DNA of 64,000 bases from Dictyobacter kobayashii (GCF_003967555.1 NZ_BIFS01000001.1:5270001-5334000); one strand, 5' to 3'. Positions 17,758 to 27,215 are shown, counted from the first letter of the stretch. Notes: generated from the letters alone by a model not told the origin. Numbers and translations are program-made.

Positions 17758-19162
17758 CTACCATCGCTCCAGCTGCATTGAATACTTGCACATGTAGTGG
17801 CATCTCACCCAGCGCGTGTGTGGAGCAGCTCAAACACGGATCGAAAGCACGTATCACAGCTTCAATGCGATTGAGCATGCCATCCGTCACGTGTGCGTCC
17901 TTAATGAAATGTTGTGCCACCTGTAGCACACCACGATTCATCGCCAGGTTGTTGTGGCCGGTCGCGATAATCAGGTTAGCCGAACGGATCAAGCCATTGG
18001 CATCAATGGTATAGTGATGGATAAGGGTGCCACGTGGCGCTTCCGCGACGCCAATACCCTCCAACTGGTTCGGTTCAGCATGTGCGCGCACGCGTGGATT
18101 CAGGATATCCGGATCATTCAACAACATTTCCATACTCTCGCAAGCATACAGGATCTCGATGAGCCGTACATAGTGATAGAAAAACGAACTGGTGCGGCTC
18201 TCGCCATATGTACTCAAGAATTCTGCGCGCTCACGATCTGCCTCGGGCGTGCCGTAGCGCTCACTGACCAGGAGGCGAGCCAGAGGCCCGACGCGGTACA
18301 TTCCCTCTTGTTCGCCCAATGGTTTATAAAAGGGTGATTTGAGATACGTCCAATTTTCGACCTTCTCTTCAATATATGTCTGGTATTGGTGTGGATCGAG
18401 CCGGTCAGCGACGACGCGTCCATCTGAGTCGACGATGCGCCAGGAGCCATCATACGTGTCCATCTCATGCGCATCATTGACCAATCCCAGGAATAACGAG
18501 GGAAAATTCGCGAAGCTGGCAATCTCCTCGCGATACTGCGTCAATGAGTGCTTGAACCATGCCAGCGTGCGCAGGGTGGTCTCCCTGGCCTCCGGGAGCA
18601 GCGCCAGCATCAGGTCGCGCTTTTCCGCCGACAAAGGTTCGCTTACCCCACCGGGCACGACCCAGGCAGGATGAATGCGCTTGCCGCCTAGCAACTCGAT
18701 GATCTGCTGCCCGGCTGAGCGCAGCCGAATGCCGCCACGCGCTATTTCAGGATGCTGTGCCAGGATGCCGAAGAGGTTGCGCTCAGCCGGATCGGCATCC
18801 ATGCCCAGGAGCAGATCGGGGGCGGACAGATAGAAAAAGCTGAGCGCGTGTGATTGCAAGATCTGCGCAAGATTTATCAGGCGGCGCAATGCGATGGCTG
18901 TCGGCGGAATGCTTACGGCCAGCAGGGCATCGCATGCTTTGCTAGAGGCAATGAGATGGCTGACAGGACAGATGCCGCAAATGCGCGCCATCAGTGAGGG
19001 CATCTCAGTAAAGGGGCGTCCCTCACAAAACTTTTCAAAGCCTCGCACCTGGGTCACATGAAAATGGGCATCTTGCACCTTCCCTGCCTCATCTAGTTGC
19101 AGCGTAATTTTGGCGTGGCCCTCTATGCGTGTAACCGGATCTATTGTAATGTGTTGTGACAT
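17741..19162 (-). CDS. hoxH: NAD-linked [NiFe]-hydrogenase large (catalytic) subunit
   Basis: 473 residues. Both nickel-binding motifs are present: RICGICPVSH near residue 61 and DPCLSCSTH near 450. A tail of about 20 residues after the His is the segment removed on maturation. It forms the Ni-Fe(CN)2CO active site and works with HoxY. Gene order with hoxEFUY identifies the cytosolic, bidirectional group 3d type. It starts 107 bases below hoxY, a gap with no clear signal. Confidence 0.93.
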   Translation of the reverse strand: MSQHITIDPVTRIEGHAKITLQLDEAGKVQDAHFHVTQVRGFEKFCEGRPFTEMPSLMARICGICPVSHLIASSKACDALLAVSIPPTAIALRRLINLAQILQSHALSFFYLSAPDLLLGMDADPAERNLFGILAQHPEIARGGIRLRSAGQQIIELLGGKRIHPAWVVPGGVSEPLSAEKRDLMLALLPEARETTLRTLAWFKHSLTQYREEIASFANFPSLFLGLVNDAHEMDTYDGSWRIVDSDGRVVADRLDPHQYQTYIEEKVENWTYLKSPFYKPLGEQEGMYRVGPLARLLVSERYGTPEADRERAEFLSTYGESRTSSFFYHYVRLIEILYACESMEMLLNDPDILNPRVRAHAEPNQLEGIGVAEAPRGTLIHHYTIDANGLIRSANLIIATGHNNLAMNRGVLQVAQHFIKDAHVTDGMLNRIEAVIRAFDPCLSCSTHALGEMPLHVQVFNAAGAMVDERVR

Positions 19163-19268
19163 CGCTTCCTCACTTTCACGGGCAAACCGTCGCGGGGACC
19201 GATTTAGCTAGCGTATCCGTTATACAGATTCCTGAACCAAACGGACACTATAAATAATTGATTGGCTC

Positions 19269-19799
19269 TTACTTGCCAAAGCGGGTAAGAGCATGGACAT
19301 CGGGCAGGCGACCGGCCAGGAGTTCTGTCAGCGCGAAGTAGAGCACATCGGCAGAAGGTGGACAGCCAGGCAAGAACGCATCAACAGCCACGACCTGGTG
19401 GACTGGCAGCACACGCGGCAACATCCTGGGGACGATCTCGGAGGGGGCATGTTGCAGATAGATATGCCGCAACATTCTCTCGGGATCCAATGGATTGCGC
19501 AAGGAGGGCACATTGCCGGTCACGGCGCAATCACCCATGGATATCAGCAGACGGGTATGCTCACGAATATTTTTGATCTTAGCCAGATCATCCTCGCTGC
19601 TGACCGAGCCCTCGACCAGCGTCAGATCTACCTGCTCTGGAAATATCTTCGTATCCACAAGAGGGCTATACACGATATCGATGGAGGATGCGAGTTCGAT
19701 TAAGCGCTCATCCATATCGAGGAACGACATATGGCATCCCGAGCAGCCGTCCAGCCAGACGGTCGCGACCGAGACTTTTGTGGTGGGTTGTGTGCTCAT
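19269..19799 (-). CDS. hoxY: [NiFe]-hydrogenase small subunit
   Basis: 176 residues from the ATG at 19799, which overlaps the hoxU stop (ATGA). A longer in-frame start exists but would run inside hoxU. WLDGCSGCHMSFLDMDE, SMGDCAVTGNVPSLRN and LPGCPPSADV carry the Cys ligands of the proximal [4Fe-4S] cluster. No twin-arginine signal precedes the domain, as expected for a soluble cytosolic enzyme. Electrons from HoxH pass through it to the HoxU/F diaphorase. Confidence 0.93.
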   Translation of the reverse strand: MSTQPTTKVSVATVWLDGCSGCHMSFLDMDERLIELASSIDIVYSPLVDTKIFPEQVDLTLVEGSVSSEDDLAKIKNIREHTRLLISMGDCAVTGNVPSLRNPLDPERMLRHIYLQHAPSEIVPRMLPRVLPVHQVVAVDAFLPGCPPSADVLYFALTELLAGRLPDVHALTRFGK

Positions 19800-20503
19800 G
19801 ATTGGCGCCCTCGCATTCTCTTCAAGTAAGGCAGAAACTCTGGATGCTTCACGGATTCCGAGACCGCTTTCCCTTTCTCGATCAATGCCCCTGTGGGACA
19901 AACCTGCACGCACTTGCCGCAACTGGTGCATGTCGTCGAATCTCCCCACGGCTCATTCAGATCGGTAATGACGCGGCTCGCGATACCTCGTCCCATGACA
20001 TCCCACGTATGCGCGCCTTCGATCTCATCACAGACGCGCACGCAACGCGTACAGAGGATACAGCGATTGGCATCGAACGTGAAGCGTGCGTGTGAAGCGT
20101 CAACCTGGCGGCGCGGTGAGAGATAGGGGACGCGTACATGATCCATGCCCAGTCGTTGCGCCATTGATTGCAACTCACAGTGACCATTCGCGACACAGAC
20201 CGCGCAGATATGGTTCCCTTCGGCAAACAAAAATTCGAGCACGGTGCGTCGATAGCGATCGAGCCGTTCGGAGTGTGTATTCACCTCCATGCCTTCTTCC
20301 ACTCTGGTCACGCACGCAGGCAGCAATTTGTTGACCCCCTTAACCTCAACCAGGCAGAGGCGGCAGGCACCGACTTCAGACAATCCTTCCAAACGACACA
20401 GGGTAGGAATGAAGATGCCTTCTTCCTGGGCTGCCTCCAGAAGCGTCTCGTTTTCGCGTGCGCTGACATCCCGGCCATCGATGATGAGCGTTTTCACGGT
20501 CAT
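19796..20503 (-). CDS. hoxU: Diaphorase iron-sulfur subunit HoxU
   Basis: 235 residues from the ATG at 20503, which overlaps the hoxF stop by ATGA. N-terminal [2Fe-2S] ferredoxin fold (CRLEGLSEVGACRLC...C), then the His-Cys cluster motif (HICAVCVANGHCELQ), then two [4Fe-4S] motifs CILCTRCVRVCDE and CTSCGKCVQVCPTGAL. This is the NuoG-N-like electron wire between HoxF and HoxY. Confidence 0.93.
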   Translation of the reverse strand: MTVKTLIIDGRDVSARENETLLEAAQEEGIFIPTLCRLEGLSEVGACRLCLVEVKGVNKLLPACVTRVEEGMEVNTHSERLDRYRRTVLEFLFAEGNHICAVCVANGHCELQSMAQRLGMDHVRVPYLSPRRQVDASHARFTFDANRCILCTRCVRVCDEIEGAHTWDVMGRGIASRVITDLNEPWGDSTTCTSCGKCVQVCPTGALIEKGKAVSESVKHPEFLPYLKRMRGRQS

Positions 20504-22170
20504 GATTGTACCTCCTGTATTACAGCCTCGAACTGACATTGTCCAGCCGGGCAGACATGATCAACAATATGGGCCAGATATTCAGGCTCGAAGTATTTTA
20601 TGGTGCTCAGTACGGGGTTGGGAGCGGCCTGTCCTAATCCACACAGGCTCGTATATTTGACCACCTCACACAACTCCTGCAGTAGCGCCATATCGGCGCT
20701 ATTGGCTCGCCCTTGTACGATGCGTGAGAGTAGCTCATACATCTCCGCTGTCCCCACCCGGCAAGGTACACACTTGCCACATGACTCAGACATACAGAAT
20801 TCCATAAAGTAGCGAGCCACATCGACCATACACGAATGTTCATCCATCACGATCATCCCACCTGAGCCCATGATCGATCCCAGAGCGGTAAGTGATTCAT
20901 AATCGACGGGCGTATCCAGATACTCGACTGGGATACAGCCACCGCTTGGTCCGCCGGTCTGGACCGCTTTGTAGCGAAACCCTCCTGGGATGCCCCACCG
21001 ATCTCATTGATGATAGTGCGCAGGGGGGTTCCCATCGGTACCTCAATCAAGCCGGTATTGACGATCTTGCCTGCGAGCGCGAAGACTTTGGTCCCTTTGC
21101 TGCGCTCAGTGCCAATGCCCGCGAACCATTCAGGCCCATGCGCAAGGATGGGTGCCACATTTGCATACGTCTCAACATTATTGATCAGCGTCGGAGCACG
21201 CCAGAGTCCGCTCTCGGCCGGGAAGGGTGGGCGTGGGCGGGGTTGACCGCGCTTGCCCTCGATGCTGGCAATAAGTGCCGTCTCCTCGCCGCACACGAAG
21301 GCCCCCGCACCTAAGCGAATGTGAATATGGAAAGCAAAGGCAGTGCCCAGAATACTTTTTCCCAATAGCTGCGCTCGTTCCGCCTGGTGGATAGCTGTTT
21401 GTAAGCGCTTGATGGCCAGAGGATATTCGGCGCGAATATAGATATAGCCCTCGCTGGCACCAACGGCATAGGCGGCGATAGCCATGCCTTCCAGCACGCG
21501 ATGGGGGTCACTCTCCAGCACGCTGCGATCCATGAAAGCGCCAGGATCGCCCTCATCGGCATTACAGATGACATATTTCCCTGGTCCGCTGGCTTTGGCG
21601 ACGGTGCCCCATTTCAAGCCGGTGGGATAGCCCGCGCCGCCACGACCGCGCAAGCCGCTGCGGGAGACCTGCTCAACCACCTGAGCCGGGGTCAAATCAT
21701 TCAACACATGGGCCAATTGCTGATAACCGCCGACGGCAATATAATCTTCCAGGCGCTCGGGATCGATCTCGCCTGAATTGGCCAGCACAATCCTGGTTTG
21801 CTGGGTAAAGAATGGTCGATTGGTGGGGCAGACGAGGCGCTCCACTGGTTGCGCGCCCAGGCTCCCAACGATGGCCGGCGCGTCCTCTGGGTAACCAGCT
21901 GATAAAGCGTTTTTTCTGGGCGAACGGATACCAGGGGCCAGCGCTACAGAGTCCCATACAGCCAACCCCTTTGACGCTGCAATGTTTCAAGCCTCCTTCT
22001 TGAAGCTGCTGTTCTAGATTTTGTTTGATTTGATCGCTGTGTTGCGATAGGCAGCCTGCCGCCACGCAGACATGGATTGTATGCTCAAAGGTTGCGGCTG
22101 CCGCGCTTTCAGCTTCAGCTACCCTGGGCAGATCCTCTGGGGTGAGAGATTGTAGCATATGTTGCGTCAT
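20500..22170 (-). CDS. hoxF: NAD(H)-binding diaphorase subunit HoxF (three single-base frame breaks)
   Basis: About 557 codons from the ATG at 22170, which overlaps the hoxE stop by ATGA. The N-terminal thioredoxin-like [2Fe-2S] domain has CVAAGCLS and GCMGLCSAGP. The NuoF-like core has GRGGAGYPTGLKW (FMN/NAD site), CNADEGDPGAF and GAGAFVCGEETAL, and ends with the [4Fe-4S] motif SCGKCVPCRVGT. Frames break at GGGG 21934-21937, at about 21895-21899 and at CCCC 20993-20996 (plus-strand coordinates). Adding one base at each gives a continuous protein (for example INEIGGGIPGGFRYKA). I infer missing bases, not a dead gene. Confidence 0.88.
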
Positions 22171-22661
22171 GATTTTGTCCATCCATCTAATGCTGAGAGT
22201 GTACGTTCAGGCGTCAGGTAGCCAACGACGTTCTCATCCATGATAGCGGCGGGAGCCATGCTGCACGCGCCCAGGCAGCGAGCCGTCAGGAGCGATAGTT
22301 CGCCATCCTCTGTGGTTTCTCCGGGGGCAATGTGATAGGTCTTTGTTACTGCATTCAGGATAGCCTGACCACCTTTGATATAGCAGGCGGTTCCCTGGCA
22401 CAGCACACAGCGATGGCGTCCTTCCGGTTTGAGGGTGAACGCATGATAGAATGTGGCGACTCCATAGACCTGGCTGGTGGGAACATGTAGCTCGCGGGCC
22501 ACAAAACGCAGCGCGTCAGTGTCTAGATAGCCATACACATTCTGTACCGTGTGCAATGTCTCGATGAGCGCATCTGGTGCATAGCCATTTTTGCGCATCG
22601 TCCCAATGATCATGCGCCGTCTTTTTTCATCTGCTGAGAGCGGGGGTGCGGATGGTTTCAT
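22167..22661 (-). CDS. hoxE: Diaphorase subunit HoxE (NuoE-like)
   Basis: 164 residues. The NuoE-like [2Fe-2S] ligands are CQGTACYIKG and ARCLGACSMAP; VYGVATFYHAF is typical of the family. It extends the Hox diaphorase to the pentameric HoxEFUYH form. It begins 11 bases after the hypA stop, so the hyp and hox genes appear to be one transcription unit. Confidence 0.92.
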   Translation of the reverse strand: MKPSAPPLSADEKRRRMIIGTMRKNGYAPDALIETLHTVQNVYGYLDTDALRFVARELHVPTSQVYGVATFYHAFTLKPEGRHRCVLCQGTACYIKGGQAILNAVTKTYHIAPGETTEDGELSLLTARCLGACSMAPAAIMDENVVGYLTPERTLSALDGWTKS

Positions 22662-22672
22662 TGTAAAGCTCC

Positions 22673-23026
22673 TTATTGATCTGGCAGAACCACGTCAATC
22701 GCACGGATGGAGCATTCATCCTGGTGAGAGATTTCCAATGCGACATCGCCACATTGAGGACATGTCGCCGCCGACGAGGTGCTCTCAAAACGCCGCTGGC
22801 AAGATAGGCATTGGTAGGCGGCTGGAAGCCATGAAAGTGTCAGCGTAGCCCCTTCAATGGCGGTATGCTCGGTCAGAATCTGGAAATACTGGCGCACAGC
22901 CTCTTCTGTGAAATGTCCGGAGACTCCCAACTCCAGTTGCACGTTGGTCACACGGACCGCACCCGCCTGTTGGGCAGAAGCCAGTATCGTGTGAACGATT
23001 CCTTGCATTACAGCTCCTTCATGCAT
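22673..23026 (-). CDS. hypA: Hydrogenase nickel-insertion metallochaperone HypA
   Basis: 117 residues. It starts MHEGAVMQ, where His2 and the neighbouring acidic residue form the nickel site. The zinc site is two CxxC pairs (CLSCQ and CPQCGD). It normally passes nickel with HypB, but no hypB is visible in the window. 134 bases with no clear gene separate it from hypE upstream. Confidence 0.9.
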   Translation of the reverse strand: MHEGAVMQGIVHTILASAQQAGAVRVTNVQLELGVSGHFTEEAVRQYFQILTEHTAIEGATLTLSWLPAAYQCLSCQRRFESTSSAATCPQCGDVALEISHQDECSIRAIDVVLPDQ

Positions 23027-23160
23027 GTATTATAAACCTGCCTTCTTTATTGTCCTCTGAATGGAAGAGGTGCATCTTCCACATGAAAGTATATATTATC
23101 TACCATGCAGGAGCATCATAAACATACTGGAAAATGTCACAATGACATAACAAAATAGCA

Positions 23161-24273
23161 TCAGCAAATGCGCGGCAATGGATCGCCCACCAGCATATCT
23201 AATACACGTTTGCCGCCGATATCTGTGTGCACAAAAACCATCGATCGTGGTTCAGCTTGCACAGAGCCGATGATGGCGGCCTCCCGTCCTAAAGGATGCG
23301 CGCGCATAGCTTGCAACACAGCCTCTGCTGCTGCTGGAGCGACGACGGCCACGAGCTTGCCCTCATTAGCAATCGTCAGCGGATCGAGCCCGAGAATCTC
23401 ACAGGCGCCACGTACCTGGGGGCGCACCGCTATGGCTCCTTCTTCGAGCACAATGGCGATCTCAGAGGCGATAGCCATCTCATTCAATGCCGTAGCTACG
23501 CCGCCACGTGTCGGGTCCTTCAAGCAATGGACGTTTTGCTTTGCCGCCTCAAGTATGCTGGCGACCAGCGTGTGCAGTGGCGCGCTATCACTCTGAATGT
23601 CATTCTCGATATCGAGCGCTTCGCGGGCCAGCATAATGGCGATCCCATGATCACCAATCGGGCCACTGAGCAGGACCTGGTCACCCGGTTGCAACTGGTC
23701 CTGCCCCAGTGTTCCCGGCGCGCGAACAAGACCTATCCCGCTAGTATTGATGAAAAGGCCATCGGCTTTGCCTCGCTGAACGACTTTCGTATCACCTGTC
23801 ACGATCATGACGCCTGCCTCTCTGGCCGCCGCAGCCATAGAGGCAACGATGTTGCGCAGGTCAGCGATAGGAAAGCCTTCCTCCAGAATAAAACCGGCCG
23901 AGAGATACAAAGGCTCGGCCCCGGCCATGGCCAGGTCGTTAATGGTGCCGTGAACAGCCAGTTTTCCAATATCGCCGCCAGGAAAGAACAACGGGCTCAC
24001 CACGTAGGTATCGGTGGTAAAAGCCAGCCGTTGTGTTCCAGCACCGGTGGTAAACGTGGCGGCATCATCCATACGATCAAGCAAAGGATTGGCGAAGGCG
24101 GGCGCGAAGATGCCTTCGATGAGATTATGGGTGGCCTTGCCGCCACTGCCGTGGCTGAGCGTAATACGTTCTTCACGCAGATAGAATTTATTGCGGCGCG
24201 CTTGCCGTACGCGCACAATCTTTTCCAGCGCCTGTGCAGCCTGTCCGTTGGGCTTGTTTGTGTCTGGGTCCAT
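23161..24273 (-). CDS. hypE: Hydrogenase maturation protein HypE (thiocarbamoyl dehydratase)
   Basis: 370 residues from the ATG at 24273, set by GGAGGAG seven bases upstream; a longer open frame reaches into hypD. The AIR-synthase-like fold shows LSHGSGGKATHNLI, TTDTYVVSPLFFPGGDIG and KDPTRGGVATALNE. It ends in PRIC, the C-terminal Cys that carries the thiocarboxamide and is dehydrated to thiocyanate, the source of the iron CN ligands. All key parts are intact. Confidence 0.93.
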   Translation of the reverse strand: MDPDTNKPNGQAAQALEKIVRVRQARRNKFYLREERITLSHGSGGKATHNLIEGIFAPAFANPLLDRMDDAATFTTGAGTQRLAFTTDTYVVSPLFFPGGDIGKLAVHGTINDLAMAGAEPLYLSAGFILEEGFPIADLRNIVASMAAAAREAGVMIVTGDTKVVQRGKADGLFINTSGIGLVRAPGTLGQDQLQPGDQVLLSGPIGDHGIAIMLAREALDIENDIQSDSAPLHTLVASILEAAKQNVHCLKDPTRGGVATALNEMAIASEIAIVLEEGAIAVRPQVRGACEILGLDPLTIANEGKLVAVVAPAAAEAVLQAMRAHPLGREAAIIGSVQAEPRSMVFVHTDIGGKRVLDMLVGDPLPRIC

Positions 24274-24293
24274 AAGGGTTTCTCCTCCGGTGA

Positions 24294-25418
24294 TTACACT
24301 GGCACTTCGCCGCTCCTGGCTGTCCGTAGGAAGCGGCCATAATTGTAATAAGCCGCGCAAGCTCCCTCTGAAGAAACCATGCAGGTTCCAATGGGCGTTT
24401 CAGGTGTGCAGGCGGTGCCAAAGACCTGGCACTGCCAGGGCTTGATCGCCCCCTTCAACACTTCGCCGCATTGACAGGCTTGCGGATCGGCCACGCGAAT
24501 GCCCGGAACGGAGAAACGTAATTCAGCGTCCCACTCAGCAAACTCTGGGCGCAACTTCAACGCGCTATGCGCAATAAAGCCCATGCCGCGCCACTCGAAG
24601 ATGGGGCGTAATTCCATCGTGCGCGCCATCGCCTGCAGCGCTTTCACATTGCCCGCGGGCTGTACCACACGTGTATACTGGTTCTCTACTTCCGACTGCC
24701 CCTCGCTGAGCTGCTTCACCAGCATATACACAGATTGGATAATATCGAGTGGCTCGAAGCCGGAGATAACGATAGGTTTGGCGTGCTCGCGGGCGATGAA
24801 GGTATAGGGGTGCGTGCCGATAACCATGCTAACGTGTCCCGGTCCGACGAAGCCGTTCAAGCTCAGGTCAGGCTCATCAAGAATGGCTTTAATCGCAGGG
24901 ATAACGTTGACGTGGTTGCAGAAGATAGAGAAGTTTTTGATACCTTCTGCCTGTGCTCGTAACAGCGTCACCGCGGTCGAAGGTGCGGTCGTCTCAAAGC
25001 CAATGGCGAAGAAGACCACCTGGCGCTCTGGATACTGGCGGGCCATCTTGAGCGCATCCAGGGGTGAATACACAAAACGCACGTCAGCTCCATCCGCGCG
25101 CGCATCAAGCAGGCTACCGGTAGAGCCGGGCACACGCATCATATCGCCAAAGGTGGTGAAGATGACGTCTTTGGTACGTGCGATAGCGATGGCGTCATCG
25201 ACACGCCCCATCGGCAGTACACATACGGGACAGCCAGGTCCATGTACCAGGTCAATCGTGTCTGGCAGCAAGTCACTGATGCCGTGTTTATAAATAGTAT
25301 GGGTATGCCCGCCACAAACCTCCATCAGTTTAATAGACTGCCCCTCACTCAGTCGAGTAATTTCCTTCACCAGACTGTTGATCAGCGCCGCATCGCGATA
25401 TTCATCAACAAATTTCAT
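24294..25418 (-). CDS. hypD: Hydrogenase Fe(CN)2CO scaffold protein HypD
   Basis: 374 residues, normal length. The motifs include MEVCGGHTHTIYKHG (iron-binding Cys), GPGCPVCVLP, FFAIGFETTAPSTA and the C-terminal [4Fe-4S] Cys set (CQCGEVLKG, CQVFGTACTPETPIGTC). With HypC it assembles the Fe(CN)2CO unit. It lies 20 bases before hypE in the same unit. Confidence 0.94.
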   Translation of the reverse strand: MKFVDEYRDAALINSLVKEITRLSEGQSIKLMEVCGGHTHTIYKHGISDLLPDTIDLVHGPGCPVCVLPMGRVDDAIAIARTKDVIFTTFGDMMRVPGSTGSLLDARADGADVRFVYSPLDALKMARQYPERQVVFFAIGFETTAPSTAVTLLRAQAEGIKNFSIFCNHVNVIPAIKAILDEPDLSLNGFVGPGHVSMVIGTHPYTFIAREHAKPIVISGFEPLDIIQSVYMLVKQLSEGQSEVENQYTRVVQPAGNVKALQAMARTMELRPIFEWRGMGFIAHSALKLRPEFAEWDAELRFSVPGIRVADPQACQCGEVLKGAIKPWQCQVFGTACTPETPIGTCMVSSEGACAAYYNYGRFLRTARSGEVPV

Positions 25419-25454
25419 GAGCTTTGCTCCAAGGTGTATCCATAATTGCCGTTC

Positions 25455-25748
25455 TCATCTATTCAGGTGCGCAATCGCGACCCCTCCATGTGCCAGTAAC
25501 ATATCGCCGGGCGTGACCTCCTCCACCAACGTGATATCGATCTCCTCCGTTTCCTCGCCCGCTGTCACCAGTGCCAGACCAGCCTCATGATTGATGCGCA
25601 AAACCTTGACCGAGATCGCCTGATCAGAACATGTGATGCAACCTCCATCCTCCTCATGGCTACAAACGTAGCTGTCCGTGCGGGCGGAACTGATGGGTAA
25701 TGCTGCGGGGCGCTCTGCCCTCGATTGTTCCTGCTGTGACTTCCTCAT
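25455..25748 (-). CDS. Second HypC-like chaperone with N-terminal extension
   Basis: 97 residues from the ATG at 25748, which follows GGGGAG by seven bases. The HypC-like beta-barrel (ISVKVLRINHEAGLALV, TPGDMLLAHGGVAIAHL) follows about 37 extra residues. HypC needs its Cys directly after the initiator Met, but here the equivalent CITCSDQA is internal, so the iron-binding N-terminal Cys is not at the chain end. It resembles HupF/HypC relatives with an extended N-terminus. Role inferred: accessory or subunit-specific chaperone. Confidence 0.75.
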   Translation of the reverse strand: MRKSQQEQSRAERPAALPISSARTDSYVCSHEEDGGCITCSDQAISVKVLRINHEAGLALVTAGEETEEIDITLVEEVTPGDMLLAHGGVAIAHLNR

Positions 25749-25786
25749 ATCGTTTCTCCCCAATATGCTGTTCAATTTACAGCATC

Positions 25787-26059
25787 TTATTCAATCTGGC
25801 TTTGCTGCAGCATCTCTAGCTCATCGGTATAAGTGTTGCCCATGGCCTCTAACATCCGCATGGTCTCCTGGGCCTCGTGCTCATCGATCTTACTCATCGC
25901 AAAACCAACATGGATCAGGACCCAGTCGCCGGGCGCGACACCCTCCTCAGCCAGCAACGCGATATTCACACCGCGCTTGATGCCGGAAACATCTACCTTA
26001 GCGATTTGCAATGTTTCATCCACGATTTCTACAACCTGACCTGGAATGCCAAGACACAT
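25787..26059 (-). CDS. hypC: Hydrogenase assembly chaperone HypC
   Basis: 90 residues starting MCLGIPGQVVEI, the canonical HypC N-terminus with Cys2 as iron ligand. APGDWVLIHVGFAMSKID is the second conserved block. It shuttles the Fe(CN)2CO unit from HypD to the large subunit. It is the first complete gene of the hyp-hox unit; GGAGGA precedes it. Confidence 0.93.
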   Translation of the reverse strand: MCLGIPGQVVEIVDETLQIAKVDVSGIKRGVNIALLAEEGVAPGDWVLIHVGFAMSKIDEHEAQETMRMLEAMGNTYTDELEMLQQSQIE

Positions 26060-26195
26060 TGTTGTCCTCCTGATCTATATGCAGTCGAGCTGCTCCTATT
26101 AAAGCTTGACCCAGACTCAATCCACCATCGTTGGGTGGGACCTTGTGGAGATCGGGCACGATGCCCTCGGGCTGGATATCGAAGAGGTGTTTGAC
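26016..26195 (-). pseudogene. 3' remnant of hypF
   Basis: Reading toward hypC, one frame gives FDIQPEGIVPDLHK, VPPNDGGLSLGQALIG and then ends inside hypC. NDGGxxLGQA is the C-terminal signature of HypF, the carbamoyltransferase that starts CN synthesis. The frame is closed by a TGA at 26196-26198, and no further HypF sequence is visible upstream. A long hairpin repeat begins about ten bases beyond. I infer truncation of hypF at the repeat. A working hypF, like hypB, would have to be elsewhere. Confidence 0.65.
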
Positions 26196-26205
26196 TCAAG
26201 AAGCC

Positions 26206-26322
26206 TTCTTGTGTGGTGCAAAAAGTGCGCAGTCGCACTTTTTGCACCACACAAGAAAAAAAGCGCGGGCGCGCCAGCACATGTCCGCGCAAGAGCAGCA
26301 CGCTTCCCATGCTGATGGGCGT
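26206..26322 (+). repeat. Hairpin-plus-GC-tail repeat, copy A
   Basis: Two perfect 24-base arms (26206-26229 and 26234-26257) around CAGT, followed by A-run and a GC-rich tail (GCGCGGGCGCGCCAGCAC at 26263-26280, then GTCCGCGCAAGAGC). The tail recurs at 45290-45356, 45590-45640 and 55121-55159, each next to a long hairpin of different sequence. It abuts the hypF remnant. The rest of 26323-26664 is AT-rich with no gene that I can support. Confidence 0.85.
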
Positions 26323-26664
26323 AAGGCACACTTAGATGCCTGTACATCATTGGCATTTATATTTTTCTTCTTATGCTTCTAAGAAGAATTATACCCGATT
26401 TTTATCTTAATATAAACAAGCAAGCATTGCCAGGAACGAGAAAGCATTAAATATCCAGTAGGGCGGCGGGCGGGATCTTTAGTGGCGCCAGCATCGTGTT
26501 ATATATATTACTGGAGGCAGCAGGAGATTTGAGGTCGCGCCGACTCTCTATACCAGGTGCAGGTGTTTTATAGGTACTGTACGGGATAGGGGAGAGCTAT
26601 CAACCTTATAATGAATACCTGGCGTGGGCCTCTTCTCTCCTCAGGGTCAATGGAGGTTTGTTTT

Positions 26665-26931
26665 ATGGAAACACGCTTGCTAGGTCACGAACGTGCCGAA
26701 ACGGTTCTGGATGTAGCTTCCTGGGCCAACGATCTCATTGGCAGAGAGGTTCCCGGCCAGCCCGGCTATAAAGTGATCAAGGTGCTTCAATTTCAACTCG
26801 TGCCACTTCCGGCTGGCTATGATGCTATGGTGCTGGCAGAAGTGCAGGAAGAAGAAGAATCACTCAATTTGAGGGCGGCCGATGTTGAGGCGATCGTTGA
26901 TATTACCTCAGCCGTGGATGACCACATCTAA
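26665..26931 (+). CDS. Small conserved-looking hypothetical protein
   Basis: 88 residues; the start at 26665 (METRLLGHERAE) follows GGAGG at about eight bases. It is acidic (QEEEESLNL near residue 65), with no Cys, signal or membrane segment. A strong terminator follows 32 bases after the stop, so it is a single-gene unit. I do not recognise a family. Confidence 0.6.
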   Translation: METRLLGHERAETVLDVASWANDLIGREVPGQPGYKVIKVLQFQLVPLPAGYDAMVLAEVQEEEESLNLRAADVEAIVDITSAVDDHI

Positions 26932-26963
26932 TTGATACGACAGAGACATTTTAACGACTAAAG

Positions 26964-26995
26964 GGGTACCTGCCCATCAAGGCAGGTGCCCTTTT
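26964..26995 (+). terminator. Rho-independent terminator
   Basis: GGGTACCTGCC pairs with GGCAGGTGCCC (one G-T pair) around a loop of seven bases and is followed by TTTT. It closes the 26665-26931 gene. The next 220 bases (26996-27215) are very AT-rich and contain no gene. Confidence 0.85.
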
Positions 26996-27215
26996 ATATT
27001 GCATCTCACTCTCTGTTTTACTCTGTTTCTATAGGCGATAATAATACGCCTGTTTTTCTGTTGTAGTTTTACTATTTTTGGGGTATAAATTAATTATAGG
27101 ATATTTATAGAGCTATAAAAATACCACATAACAATAAAGTTAATTATATGTTAAATAAGTGTAATGTCACTGTTAAATAGACCTGGTATATTACAATGAG
27201 AGGACATTAACGGCA

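Noticed and set aside
23296..24342. 348-codon open frame on the plus strand across hypE
   Set aside because: It is a shadow of hypE, with no ribosome site and no recognisable protein.
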